A DNA stretch of 64,000 nt from Himantopus leucocephalus (taxonomy: Eukaryota > Chordata > Aves > Charadriiformes > Recurvirostridae): assembly GCA_003993805.1 (NCBI GenBank), contig RSEF01000004.1, forward strand, positions 17,557,112 to 17,621,111, read 5' to 3'. Both the position numbers and the translations under genes were made by a program. This document shows, one piece after another, positions 51,034 to 62,400 of this stretch. Position 1 is the stretch's first letter; every line of letters starts with the position of its first letter. The notes beneath the pieces were generated by a model. That model searched no databases. It had not been told where the DNA came from and saw nothing but the letters and a program-made list of their open reading frames with translations.

Positions 51034-51394
51034 CATAGAATCGTAGAATCAGTCAGGTTGGAAAAGAGCCTTAAGATCATTGAGTCCAACTGTATAACAC
51101 TGCCAAGTCCACCACAAAACCATGTCCCTACGTGCCACATCTACGCGTCTTTTAAATACTTCCAGGGATAGTGATTCAACCACTTCCCTGGGCAGCCTGT
51201 TCCAATGCTTGACAACCCTTTCAGTGAAGAAATTTTTCCTAATATCCAATCTAAACCTCCCCTGGCGTAGCCGGAGGCCATTTCTTCTTGTCATGTTGCA
51301 TGTTACTTGGGAGACAAGTCTGAAGCCCACCTTGCTACAATCTCCAGTTCAGGTGGTTGTAGAGAGCGAGAAGGGCTCCCCTGAGCTTCCTTCT
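51034..51394 (-). mobile_element. CR1 LINE retrotransposon, 5'-truncated, 3' end intact
   Basis: Read on the minus strand, this has the hallmarks of an avian CR1 copy. Its C-terminal ORF2 segment is followed by the 3' terminal words TTTTCCAACC and GATTCTACGATTCTATG, the short octamer-like tail that replaces poly-A in CR1. On the + strand the landmarks are CCTGGGCAGCCTGTTCCAA at about 51188-51206 and AGTGAAGAAATTTTTCCTAA just after it. The copy begins near 51394, where similarity stops, so nearly all of the roughly 4.5-kb full-length element is missing. This extreme 5' truncation is typical of CR1 insertions. No clear target-site duplication is visible, also usual for CR1. Confidence 0.95.
51049..51330 (-). 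pseudogene. CR1 ORF2 C-terminal relic (reverse transcriptase polyprotein end)
   Basis: The minus-strand frame is open for 93 codons to a TGA at 51049-51051. It contains the conserved CR1 ORF2 C-terminal blocks [19 protein letters not shown] and [10 protein letters not shown]. These lie after the reverse transcriptase core, so no catalytic residues of the endonuclease or polymerase are present. The first methionine is not a real start, because the element is truncated upstream. The frame lacks internal stops or frameshifts, which suggests a less decayed copy than the other CR1 scraps here. It cannot make a functional protein. Confidence 0.85.
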
Positions 51395-53715
51395 GGTGGC
51401 TGCTGCTTCTCGCTGTCTGCTGGAGCTATTTTAGAAACAGCGCTTTTCTGATTGCATCAGTGCTGCAAGCTCAGGACGACATTCATGTAAGCTTTGCCTT
51501 AGGGAGGTCAGCGGTGGTGGAGTCTCTAATGAAAAAAAATAACAGAAACAGTAGCAACAGAAATGAGGAAAATGAAGTTTTTCACAAAACACGTCTTTTA
51601 TTTGTGCCACTGCTGGGCTAGATGTACGCTTTTATTCTGACTATTTTTTTTTAGTTGAAGTCACAGCTATAGGTACAAGGGATTGCTGGGAAACTGTTCT
51701 AATTAAGACTGGTTTTGTTTTATGGAATTCAGGACACTAGGAGGAAGCTGTCCTTGATGATTAAAATACTAGCTGAATGATGACACAAATTAGTTAAGAG
51801 ATCCATTAGTGAGCCTTTTCCAGGATATTATATTGTCTATGGTTTTTTGTAGCTGTTTGTTTGTTTGCTGGGTTTCTTTTTTCTCCAGCTTTGGAAATGA
51901 CATTGCTTGAATGTTTCATCCATAGCAAAAAATGAGATTGACCATTGCAGGTGATTCAATAAGTTAGCTGGCAGTTGCCAACAGTTTTTCATTTTCTTTC
52001 TTTTTCCAGAAAGAAGCTAATGTCATCCCTGAACTTTCTGCCTGGTTGTGTGTGATTCTGTAGCAATTAATTTCTTTATGAGTAGAAAGAAGAAGTATAA
52101 AAAACGTTCGAATTGGGTTAATTTCTTTCTTCTTGTCAAAAATGTTTTCCTGTGTCACATGCATAGTTTGAGTTTTTCTCAGGCCTCTTCTAGTCCATCA
52201 TAGTCGCAAGTTCAGGTGGCAGCCTTGATGTCCACAGCCTCTCTGGGTCGGACTGTACACTAACCTCTTGCCCACTACTGACTCACCCTCACTAACCTGC
52301 GGCCTTCCTCTTTTCCCTTCATTTCCTAGCATCGTTGATTTTTAAGGTACCGTTTTCTCTGGAGTACAGCTTGGAAACTATGCAGAGTCTGATCTGACGT
52401 GTTCCTTCCTCCCACCCTTCACCTCTCGATCATTTCCTTGGGGAGCCTTATTTTTGCCCTTTCTCTGTATCCTGTGACATTCCTCAAGAGCACCTCACAT
52501 TTAATTACTGGTGTTCAGGCAGCGTAATGTCACATGGATATCCTGAAGGGCAAATGGTAGATACAATATCACACCTGCTGTAAGTCAGTATAGGCTAAAG
52601 CTCGAGTTCAGCAATAAAATTCAGTATTGTCTTAAAGATCAAATTCTAAATTAAAGAGCTAAATTGTTTAGCACAAAGGCAAGAGAGTTTTTATTTGCTG
52701 TGATTAATCACTTTTGGAAAATGTCATTTGTCTCTGATGTAAGAGGGCATGTACACTTTTATCAACAGCAGGTCAGTAGATACTTATACAGCAAGAGGCA
52801 CAAAGTGGCTTTAAGCTCCATGTTTTTGAAAATGTAAGATTTTTTACTTGTACGCATGAAATTTTTTGGTTGCCAAGTTGTCATTGGATCTCTGCTCCAT
52901 TAAAGTTTCTACTCAGAATTTGAAAACTCTGTGTTTAAACAAAACTTAGATTTTTTCATGAATTACAGATATTTTGTGCGAAGTGCTGCTTTTTGTTGTA
53001 AGTGCTCTTTAACTATAGTCACTTTTCTCACGAGTAAGTTGCTTTATGAAGTTTCTGCTCTTTCCCCTTCATTCCTGCCCCTTGCTGCAGATTGTAACCC
53101 CACCTGTTTTGTTGCAAGATTTTGCAGGACCGTTGAAATGATCTGGATTAAAAAAAAAAACAAAACAAACCAAAAGCCAACCTGACAAAACCTCTAAGAG
53201 GTTTTTATTTTTATGTTATTCTTATGTCATTTGCTGATGTGTGATTCTCACATCACTGTGGGATGCTGACTTTTTTCATACTTAACATTAATAAATGCTT
53301 GGCCAAAAGTAAGGTTAACCTCTTAATTGGCTTTTAGCCTTTTAACTGGCTACTCCTCCCTTTCTCTACTCCCAGGGAAAGATCACATTAACAGTAAACT
53401 CACCAAACTTCATGTTCAGCTTTGATGTTTTCTTGTGGATGAAATCTCCTGAAATTTCATGTGCATTTTTCAGCAGAGCAGCACAGAGACAGCCAGAACT
53501 GATGGGGAGAAGCGTGTTTGCAGTCATGTGAAATAAACATATTTAGTTATGCCAAGCAAGGGCATTCAAGCAAATCCATAAGATGTACACCTGCATACAA
53601 AGGTGTAAAACTGGAAATTTACTGAACTAACGTTGGAGCCAATACCCCCTGTGAAGGATCCTCAAAAAAACCAGCTGCTATCCACTTGGCTGGAGTGAAT
53701 CAGTGCCAGGTAGGA
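51395..53715. other. Non-coding background
   Basis: No supported gene or RNA gene. Frames are at most about 84 codons, without domains. A short A run with CAAAA-like continuation lies at about 53151-53170. Confidence 0.65.
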
Positions 53716-54175
53716 AGCTGACAAAACAGCTGAGTTCAAGAAGTGTTTTTAATCTCTTAATAAATTTCACAGCTAGATTGCTTCTTCATTTGTATGCTAT
53801 AGGTAGACTCAGTTGTACACCCCTTGCTTTACTCTTGGCTTATTCAAGAATCCCCAAGGAATGGTAGATATGTTGCAGTACTTCTATTTTGGATGAAATT
53901 TGAATGAAATTTATTGAGGAGCCCAGAAACTTCTGGAAACACTAANAGCTGACAAAACAGCTGAGTTCAAGAAGTGTTTTTAATCTCTTAATAAATTTCA
54001 CAGCTAGATTGCTTCTTCATTTGTGCACTATAGGTAGACTCAGTTGTACACCCCTTGCTTTACTCTTGGCTTATTCAAGAATCCCCAAGGAATGGTAAAT
54101 ATGTTGCAGTACTTCTATTTTGGATGAAATTTGGATGAAATTTATTGAGGAGCCCAGAAACTTCTGGAAACACTA
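53716..54175 (+). repeat. 229-base near-identical duplication around a single N
   Basis: Copy 1 is 53716-53944 and copy 2 is 53947-54175, with N at 53946. Both copies run from AGCTGACAAAACAGCTGAG to TTCTGGAAACACTA and have equal length. I see only a few substitutions: GTATGCT versus GTGCACT, GGTAGA versus GGTAAA, and TTTGAATG versus TTTGGATG. Equal length, about 98% identity and an N at the junction fit two unmerged haplotypes or overlapping contig ends. Confidence 0.97.
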
Positions 54176-55898
54176 TTTTTTTTCATCATTTGGAAGGTTT
54201 TGTGTTACTTTTTAGTAGCCTAGCATAAACAGGATACGTTAAGTATGCTACACTTACGATGCTGGGAGAAATCTCTTTCCATCTCACTCATGAGGTTTTG
54301 TTTCTGATACTTCCTCCCTCTCTGCATCTTTATTCAAACCCGTCTCTCTCTCATCTTAGCAACAGGGCCAAATTTGGGAGCATCCTACAGCAGCTTCCTC
54401 TGGATATAGATGTGTATTCCTGCCATGAGACCAGATTCAGTGACAATAAAAAGCAGAAATTGCTGTAAATAAAAGTGAAAAATAAGTGGTGTAATTGAAT
54501 CTATTTCCTCATGCTGGTGGGCTTCATCCCAGAAAACTTCCTTTTGCTTGCCTTAGTGGAATGAGGCGGTTGGAGACAGCAATTAACAGACGGTGATAAA
54601 TGCAATTGTGTCTGCCACATGGGAGAGAACATTTCCTGAATAATGATCCTTTCCTTCAGGGAGGTTTGCAAAATTATGTCACGTGGGTGGATTTGAAATA
54701 CGCTTGGCGATGATCTTCACTTAGTTCACCGCTGCAGAAAGTGTCCCGGGTGGGTGAAGTTGGCATTGGTGCTCTCTGCTTTCCTGCTTAAGGGAGGGGA
54801 CTCGCTAATTAACTCTTTTTAATTTACTAGGATTTTGTGAACACAGTGAGAAAACTTAACTGGCTTAAATGTGACCTCAGTTTTAACAGTGCCTGGTACT
54901 GCTGTGACCCTGATGTCTTATGGATCTATTATGGTGTAGAGGGCCACCAAGGTGCTGGAAAGTTTAGCTAAGTATGCACGGACATGGAAGACTTCAAGCG
55001 GCTTTGGCAAACATGGAGACACGTTTATTTTTCTCTCTTAGCTGCAGGAATTTCTCCCTTGCTTTTTATTCTCACTGGATATGTATTTTGAAAAATGATG
55101 TAATGTAAAACACACAGCATTTAATTTCCGGTCCACTTAGTTCTCAAACAATGGTATTTTTTCGTGCTGTTAGTCTGTAAATGGTTACCAAGTGAATAGC
55201 TACTTTCATAAATAGTCACAGGGATAAATTGTTTTAGCTTCATATGCTAATAGATAGTGGGTCTTCTTAGTAGGCCTTATTAATTAGTTTGATTAGTTTG
55301 ATTAAATTGGCGTGCCAGGGAGTGGAAAAATAAATCCTTGTTAGGCCAGTGGATTTCTTATTATATGTCCTAGTGTTTTTCATGTTCAGAAAACTTTAGG
55401 AACAGTGACTGAGGCTCCAATACTGCTGAGAGATTCCTCAGGTACTGTATCAGATTCTTTACAGAGAGAAATAAAGAACCAAAATTGGAGTTTGGTTTCA
55501 AATTTGGGTGATAACTGACTCCCAGTCTTGTATCTAAGTAACACGTTTCAGTCATCTTTGATAATAATCTTGCTGCTACAAAATCCTTGGCTTTCCTGGG
55601 CTGAGTGTTTTACATGAAGAGGAAACACAATGAGCACATTGGAATCATGTGTCACTGCAAGAAGCTTGTGGGTCGTCAGCGTTAGCTGGAAGTGTGCTGT
55701 GATGGTGGGTTATTTCCAAGCAACATTACATTCCTGTGAAAATATTAAAATAGTTTCGTGCCAATAGTAGCTTTTCAAGAATAAAACCTGTTATGTATGT
55801 ATCTGATAACACATATCCTTCCTGTGAGTTAAGATGTCCCTCGTGTCTGGAGTTATCTGCATCTCTGATAAGTTGGTTTTGACATGTAATTATGTATT

Positions 55899-55946
55899 TT
55901 TTTCTTTCTTTCTTCCACTCCTTCTTNAAAAAAAAAAAAAAAAAAG
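55899..55946 (+). repeat. Pyrimidine tract, single N, then poly-A
   Basis: A T/C-rich tract at about 55899-55926 meets N at 55927, followed directly by 19 A bases (55928-55946). The abrupt switch at the N suggests a poorly resolved low-complexity join. Confidence 0.85.
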
Positions 55947-57468
55947 GCAAAATGTGCACTTTTGCTGCAATGTAAGCCAAAAGCATAATTCATGTTGCAC
56001 ACATATAATTTGATTTCAAAAGATTATCTCTAGTACTGGCAAAACATCAGTGAACCAGGCTGCACTGAGGTACAAAAATCATACGTTAAAAGTATCCGGG
56101 GTGTTTTGGTGAAGTCAGCACCCACCTTTTCATGTCAGTTCTTGTTTGTTTGCTGGTTTTTGGTGGTGGTGGTGGGTTTGCTTTTTCAATGTAAAAATTA
56201 GTATTTTGCTCCTAATTTTCATCTTAGCATTGACACTTCTGTATTTTCCTGCTCCTGACGCTTAGCTCCCACTCGCATCAGTGGAAGCTGTGCAGATGGA
56301 AGGGAGACTCTCCAAGGGCACCCTATGCGTGACAGGAGAAGAACCTTCTCCCTCCTCTCCTCCGCTGGAGCTCAGGGGCTGCTCCTGTCACTCTTCTGTT
56401 TGAAGGATCTCATAGCCCAAGTTCCAGGCCAGGAAGCTTTGACTAGACCGTTGAAGAATATATCACGGGTTTAGGTAGGAGGCTAAGTGATGCTTCAGTG
56501 AGGAAGGTTAGGAGGAGTCTTCAGTCCTATGGGATGATGGTAGAAGAGCAAGAATCTCCTCTTTGTTTTTAAGCATTGTTTTATTGGAAGAGGCAATGTG
56601 TTGGATGGCAGTAGACAAAAAATGAAGTAAAAAAGGTGTGTGATCTGATGAAAACATCTCTTAACCTTGGCAACGGGGTATATGGGATCATTTAATACCT
56701 CTACTGCTGCACCCAGAACCTTTCAGACCAGCAAGAGAGGACGCTGAAGACAGAATATAATAGGCTGATAATAAAGCGAATACCCTTTCTTATCAGGATG
56801 GTATAAAGGTAGGATAGTCTCTGTGCTAAAACGTTTTCAGTTTCACTAAGGTCTTTATTAACTGCTTATTCCTATGTGAGGATGCACCTCCAAACACATG
56901 AAATGGTTCAACTTCCAGCAAAAGACTCAGTGAGCTATACAGACTGGACAATTTCTTATAGTCCGCGCTTGATTCCTGATTAAAATAAAGTGGTGGGACC
57001 CTAACGGATATGAAATTCTCAGTGTCTTTCACTCTCTGCCATTCACTTCACGTTGGAGTTTGAAAGAAATCTTGTTTGTCAGTTTTCGAATCTGCAGCTT
57101 GCAGCTGTAGCAAAACATTTGGATAGAAAACCTATTTTCTAAAATCTACTTAGGGTAAAATGGCCTTTTTTATTGTTTACTTCCTGCGTTTGAAAGAACT
57201 TTTGTTAAAGCCCAGCTTCAGCACCTGCGTTCCTCCAGAAAACTGTCTCTTCAAATTCTCTAGACTGATTTGTCATTTTCTTACGTGCCAGAACCAGTTG
57301 TATCTCTTATTGCATTACACCGCTGACATAACATAATGCCTCATGACAGATGCAGCTGCACATCACTGTGGCTGAGAAACCAGAAGAGAAACAGAGGCCT
57401 GGGTCTAGGGAAGGCTTGGTATCTCCTGTGCACAAGTTTTACTTACAGGACTTTAAGTCTAGTTGGCA

Positions 57469-57524
57469 GTTACGTTGGTTANNNNNNNGTTACGTTGGTT
57501 TTTTTTTTTTTTTTTTTTTTTTTT
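57469..57524 (+). repeat. 12-base duplication across seven N, with poly-T
   Basis: GTTACGTTGGTT occurs at 57469-57480 and again at 57489-57500, separated by an A and seven N (57482-57488). The second copy runs into T bases to 57524 (26 in the run). The repeat across the gap suggests overlapping contig ends beside a poly-T tract. Confidence 0.9.
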
Positions 57525-58999
57525 GCAAGTGTGAAGGAAGGTCAAAGTCTGGGGAAGGCTGAGTGATAGGAATCCTTCTGCTTTTTTTTCTGTCTGTGCA
57601 CGTATCTACCTCACATCTCAGCTTCCTGCTGTGGAGGGTTGAAAAGAAGGTCTCCTTGAAATCTGCTTTGCGTGTTGACCAGAAGCAGTCTTAAGAATTC
57701 ATTCAGAGTCTCTCTTGGCCCTTACTATCCTGATTTAATGAAATCAAAGAGCTCCTACTAGTCCTGTCAGGTGAGAGATTTCTACAGAAAAGTTATTCTG
57801 GATAAAAGGGTTTATGTGTCATCCAAAATCCTCTCACTTTACATTTTTGGGACTTGCGCTTTAGAAACGGAAGGGTGGTGTGATAGTTCTGCTTTACGAT
57901 CTGGTCTGATTCTGCTGCCTGATAGAAGGGGTATGGTTTTGTCTAGGGTTTTCATACCAAATACGTTATTCTTGAAGACACACCAAAATAAGCGTGATTC
58001 AGTGGAAAAACATCCTTTACAACAACATTGGTATTCATTTAAATACTTTATGTGCTGGAAAATTTATGATATTGCTGTCTCTTTAAAAGTCGGTCAGTAG
58101 ATTAATTCCCTCTTAATTAACAGTTCTTTAGTTCTGCTTTGGCCTTAACAATTTCAATTTTCACCCTTTGGACCCAGTGTCTGTAAAAAGCACCTAGCAA
58201 AAATTGCCTTTATAGACATTATGAGCCCACATTCTGTATTACGTGGACTGTATTACCATTTACATTGCCATTCTTCTGTCTTCGGCATCGTGAGTAAAAC
58301 AAGATGCAAAAGATGTGTGTCTTCCCAAATTTAGAAAGACATATGTCTGCAACGCCTATTATAGTCAGTTAGCGACGTCCTAAAGTCGTCGTAATTGACA
58401 GGTAGATTCCTCTCCTGTGCGTGGGCTTAGTTGGCATCTGCCCCCTGGACACTGCTGAACCTCTGCCAGGTGAAGTCAAGGAGGACTTTTCTTTTGAATG
58501 TTACACACAAATCTGTATAAGCTTTTCCAACTTGAATCTTTCTTTGCAATCTAATGTTTGCCGTTATGTTTTGCTGAAGCCCTTGGCACTTTAGTCTCAG
58601 CTGAACAAGGGCCCCTGCACGGATTAGGCGCAGGCACAGGCGGTTCGAGAGGGTGTGAGCCCGCATGTATTGCTGCAAAGGGAGTGAAACTTTCCCTTGC
58701 TGTCTAGGTTGGTTTAATTTTTCAATCTGGATGAAAATGATTGCGTTTTAACACTGTGTGGAATGGGCCTGCTGTTTCCTGGTAAAAAATGGCATGAAGG
58801 AAGACTATGGGTAGTAACAATAAACAATAATGCATAGTGTGGGAGGGAAATAGAAAACTCAACCCTACCACCACCAGTTAGCAGCCCTAGGATTGAGGGT
58901 TTGGCTGTTTGTTTAATAAGTTCTTTGCTTTAGGGGATAACCTAGAAGCATCTGTTGTTGAAGTGAATCTCGCCAAAACTCTCTTGAAGATCTCCGTGG

Positions 59000-59460
59000 C
59001 AGTCACTGCCTGCTGCTTACCTCACCCGGCTGCCATGCGGGCAGCGGTGGGGTGCCACAAGGTGCCTTGCAGCCTCTTTTCCTGCGCTTGGAGCGTGTCC
59101 CTGGCTGAGCAGTGAAAACCAGAACAAAGCAAATGATGACTAAGAGGAGCTGGGGATGGTCTGTACTGCGCAGTGCTCGTAGTCTCCAGCTTGCGCTGTG
59201 CCAGCCCTGACCCTGAGCTGGTGCTCTGGTCGGCATGGCACCACGCCGGAGCTGTGCAGCCTGCCTGGGAGCTGAGGGCTGCGCACCACGCTGCGACGCT
59301 GCAATCGCATGGCTTTGGGTCAGAGAGTGTTCATGTCCTGCTCAGTTCAAGGAGGAGCAGAGCTTCCTCGCATCCTGCTGTGGCAGGTCGGGGAAAGCAG
59401 AGCCATTTGTAGAGTCCTAGAACAGCCACGGCACTAATTTTCCAGCTCGGCAAAAAGTAG
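59000..59460. promoter_or_regulatory. Locally CpG- and GC-rich segment, possible CpG island
   Basis: By eye about 20 CpG dinucleotides lie in roughly 460 bases, and the composition is clearly GC-richer than the surroundings. CpGs are densest at 59221-59300. There is no recognisable TATA box, and no frame (for example 59173-59412 + or 59003-59236 -) has a domain. It could be a weak CpG island, an unannotated first exon or promoter, an eroded repeat or simply a GC fluctuation. The observed/expected CpG ratio looks moderate rather than high. Confidence 0.25.
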
Positions 59461-62400
59461 AGCTTGTACTCAGCTAGTCTTTGTCTTGTGAAAAAGCTTA
59501 TTGTTTATATATGGTAAATAACCCCCCTAAAAACCAACATGTTCAGACAGAGATGGAAGAAGATCCTGAGTAAGTTCAGGGGTGACCATTCACCCGGTTC
59601 TCCAACTGTTTTTTATGAGCAGCATTTCATTCATCAGTAACTGTACCTGTGCATGGTACGGCACTGCTCAGACAGCTCAGAGCTCATCCCCATCCTTCCT
59701 GGCCCTACAATTACCCTTGCGTTTCAGCTTCTTTTCCCTCCAACTTCGTGCCTGTCTTTGTTCTTCATTCCATGATACATAAAGTAACTTTAATAGCTTG
59801 CCACATGAGCGCTGACTTGGCTTTTGTCATTTCTCATCCTTGTTTGAATATATAATGCCCCAGAAGGATAATTGTTCTTATGTTTCCATTTCTTACATTG
59901 TTGTCTTTTCCTAATTTATTTCCCTGCTATTGCTGCGGCGGTATTCCTCACTGGCTCCTAACTTAGAAAATGATCTATAATTGCTCTGATTTCAGAGCAC
60001 ATAAAGGATACTAGTGTGCTCAGACACCCCCCACCCCGATTCACGCCAGACGTACACAGCTATTTACCTTCCAAGGGAGTTTATTACGCTTGCAAAAGCT
60101 TGGAGGGAGATTTACAGAGCTCAGTTTGGCATGGCTAACTGAAAGCTCAGGCAGACTTACAGGGATAGTTTAAGCTGAGCAACATATCATAGTTGGGTTT
60201 TATTATGTTGTATTCCAAAACACACAGTTCTCTTATAGCTGAAAATTGTTTTGAGATTTGATGAGAGCTGAAGTAGCTTTCTGTTTTTCTGTAGAGCCTC
60301 AAGTTTGTATCAGAAAGAAAGAGAGAGAACAGAGAACAAAATGCTTGGTCGTATCCTTTTGCCTGGTGGATATGTCTGAGCGAGATCTACAAAAGGACTA
60401 TAAATAGGTATTTGCTTGGACTTTCTTCCTTTCACGTCTCAGATGCATTTCTTCTTTTGCATTTGATTTTTCTGAGTTGTTAAGTGGCACTGACACCGCG
60501 TGAGAGAGAGAAGAATGTTTTTGCAAACTGTCTTATAATGAACTGGTGGAAATGCTGCTCATCAGATGGGTGGTCAATCTCACACCTTCTCTCTTCTTCA
60601 CTCCTGGTGGGGTCTAATCACTGTAAAAAATAAATGAGTATACTGAGTTCAGGAACACTAACTCAATAAATGCATTAATGTCAGAGCAAATGGCAGCCTT
60701 GCCTACCCTGCTGATGGAAGTGATTATTCTATTTACGCTTAAATATACTGTGCTGTTATTGCTTCCAGAGAACCTATTATGGCCTACCCCTCACTTCTTC
60801 AAAAACTATAAACATCTTTAACTGTCAGCATCCTGCTTTTCTCTTAGCTTTCCAAAACATGCAAGTGGCAACTTATGTGCTGTAGTAATCGAGAGTGAGT
60901 CTTGTCCAAGATAAAATCTGGAGACTTAGGATGGAGCCAAAAAAGGCTCTTAACAGGATGTTGAGTACTTGAGCAGCATGTGCGCATTACCAGGACAAGG
61001 TGGTACTCTGTAGCTTTCAACCTCCATCGTTTAATAATAGCCTCATTTTTGTATTTCAGTACTGCTGGGGTATATATTAATCTATATTCACCTATGAGCT
61101 GCAGAGCTGGATTGCAGTAATGTGCAGAGCCAAAGTAATAGCTGTCATTTCTGATGTGGGAGACAACTGCACCTAAGCCACCATTTTGGGATGGATTTTT
61201 AGGAAAGTGTTAAAAGAGACTACTAGTTTTAGTTATGTAAAACGAGACGGTTCTGTCCTAAAACACCAGAAAGAACATAATTTGTCACCATTTTTAAATA
61301 AGCCCACTTTTATTTACATGTGTACTTGTTTGTCTGCAGCAATAGGCACAAATCGGTGGTCTGCATGCAGTTTCTGTGCCTTATCCTAAGGATGGAATAA
61401 AAGAACCTTTCTCACCCTTTCGCATGAAGCTAACAGATAAAATATTGGCTCCATTATACCTGAAAGGGCAGAAACAGGCATCCTATTTCCTGAAGACAGC
61501 AGAGCAAATGAATTTTTAGGAAAATAGACTCCTGTAGCAACCTTCTGTGTCTTGCTGCAGACGTAGCTGGATGAACAGAGTGCATCAGTACGTTACTTGT
61601 GGGTACAGAGGAGTGCTTGGGACACTTGGAGCATGATGAAGACTGAGAAGCTGATGATGTTTGCTACGGAGGTCTCTGGGCTGCGTGGTGTCATTACGCT
61701 CTCGGTCCCTTACGAGCAGTGTTTGGCTGGGTATTCAGCAAGGCTGGTGCTGAAGATAAGAGTGGACCAGTTTCTCATCTAGGCTTTTAGAGTTCTGCTA
61801 ATCAGAAAAGTTTCTTGTTTTATTTACCAACATAGCACGTGTCTGCTTTTACCAAGCAGCCTTAATGGTGATGGGTAGCACCTGCAGTGAATCACTGCAA
61901 TTAGCTCCACAGGTACAAGTGCAAAACGGCACCTGGGAGGACCTGGAGTTTCCTAGCAAACAGGATTGGGACTGCTGATGATTTTTGAGACCTTGGAGCA
62001 GGAAAGGAAAGACCGTGTGTGACAAAAATGTGGGGAGCTGGTGAGCACCTGAAGGCGTCTGTGGAGAGGACAGGTCCCAGTGCTATGCTGTGCCTTCACC
62101 ATCTTCATAGCAGAGATGAATAACGAGAGTTTGGCGTTGAGTAGTTCTGTGAAAAATAGATAAGGGAGGAAAGAGAGCAGCAAAAAGCATCTTGTCAGTA
62201 TCTATTAGTGGTCTGTAGTGTGTTTGTGCTTAATGGGAGCCTTGTTCGTTATGTAATCTATTTTGGCCCTCACTGGGGGGTGGCATCTCCACTGCTATGA
62301 AATCTGTGAAGAAAAAGCACTTTGTGCTTGTATCTGAGCTCAGGTGAATGGGTTTGTGGTGATATCTGTTTAATTTTGTTTTGGCTCACGTATTTCATTG

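Larger units (their letters stand above)
54176..58999. other. Non-coding background
   Basis: No supported gene. The longest frame is 57771-58100 (+ strand, 109 codons, no domain). Short tandem items include ATTAGTTTG twice at about 55283-55301 and TGG repeats at 56161-56175. The minus-strand frame 58427-58678 (83 codons) lies in a stretch with more CpG than average but matches nothing I recognise. A CpG-dense spot with a 5-bp inverted repeat (CGACG / CGTCG) is at 58373-58391. Confidence 0.6.
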
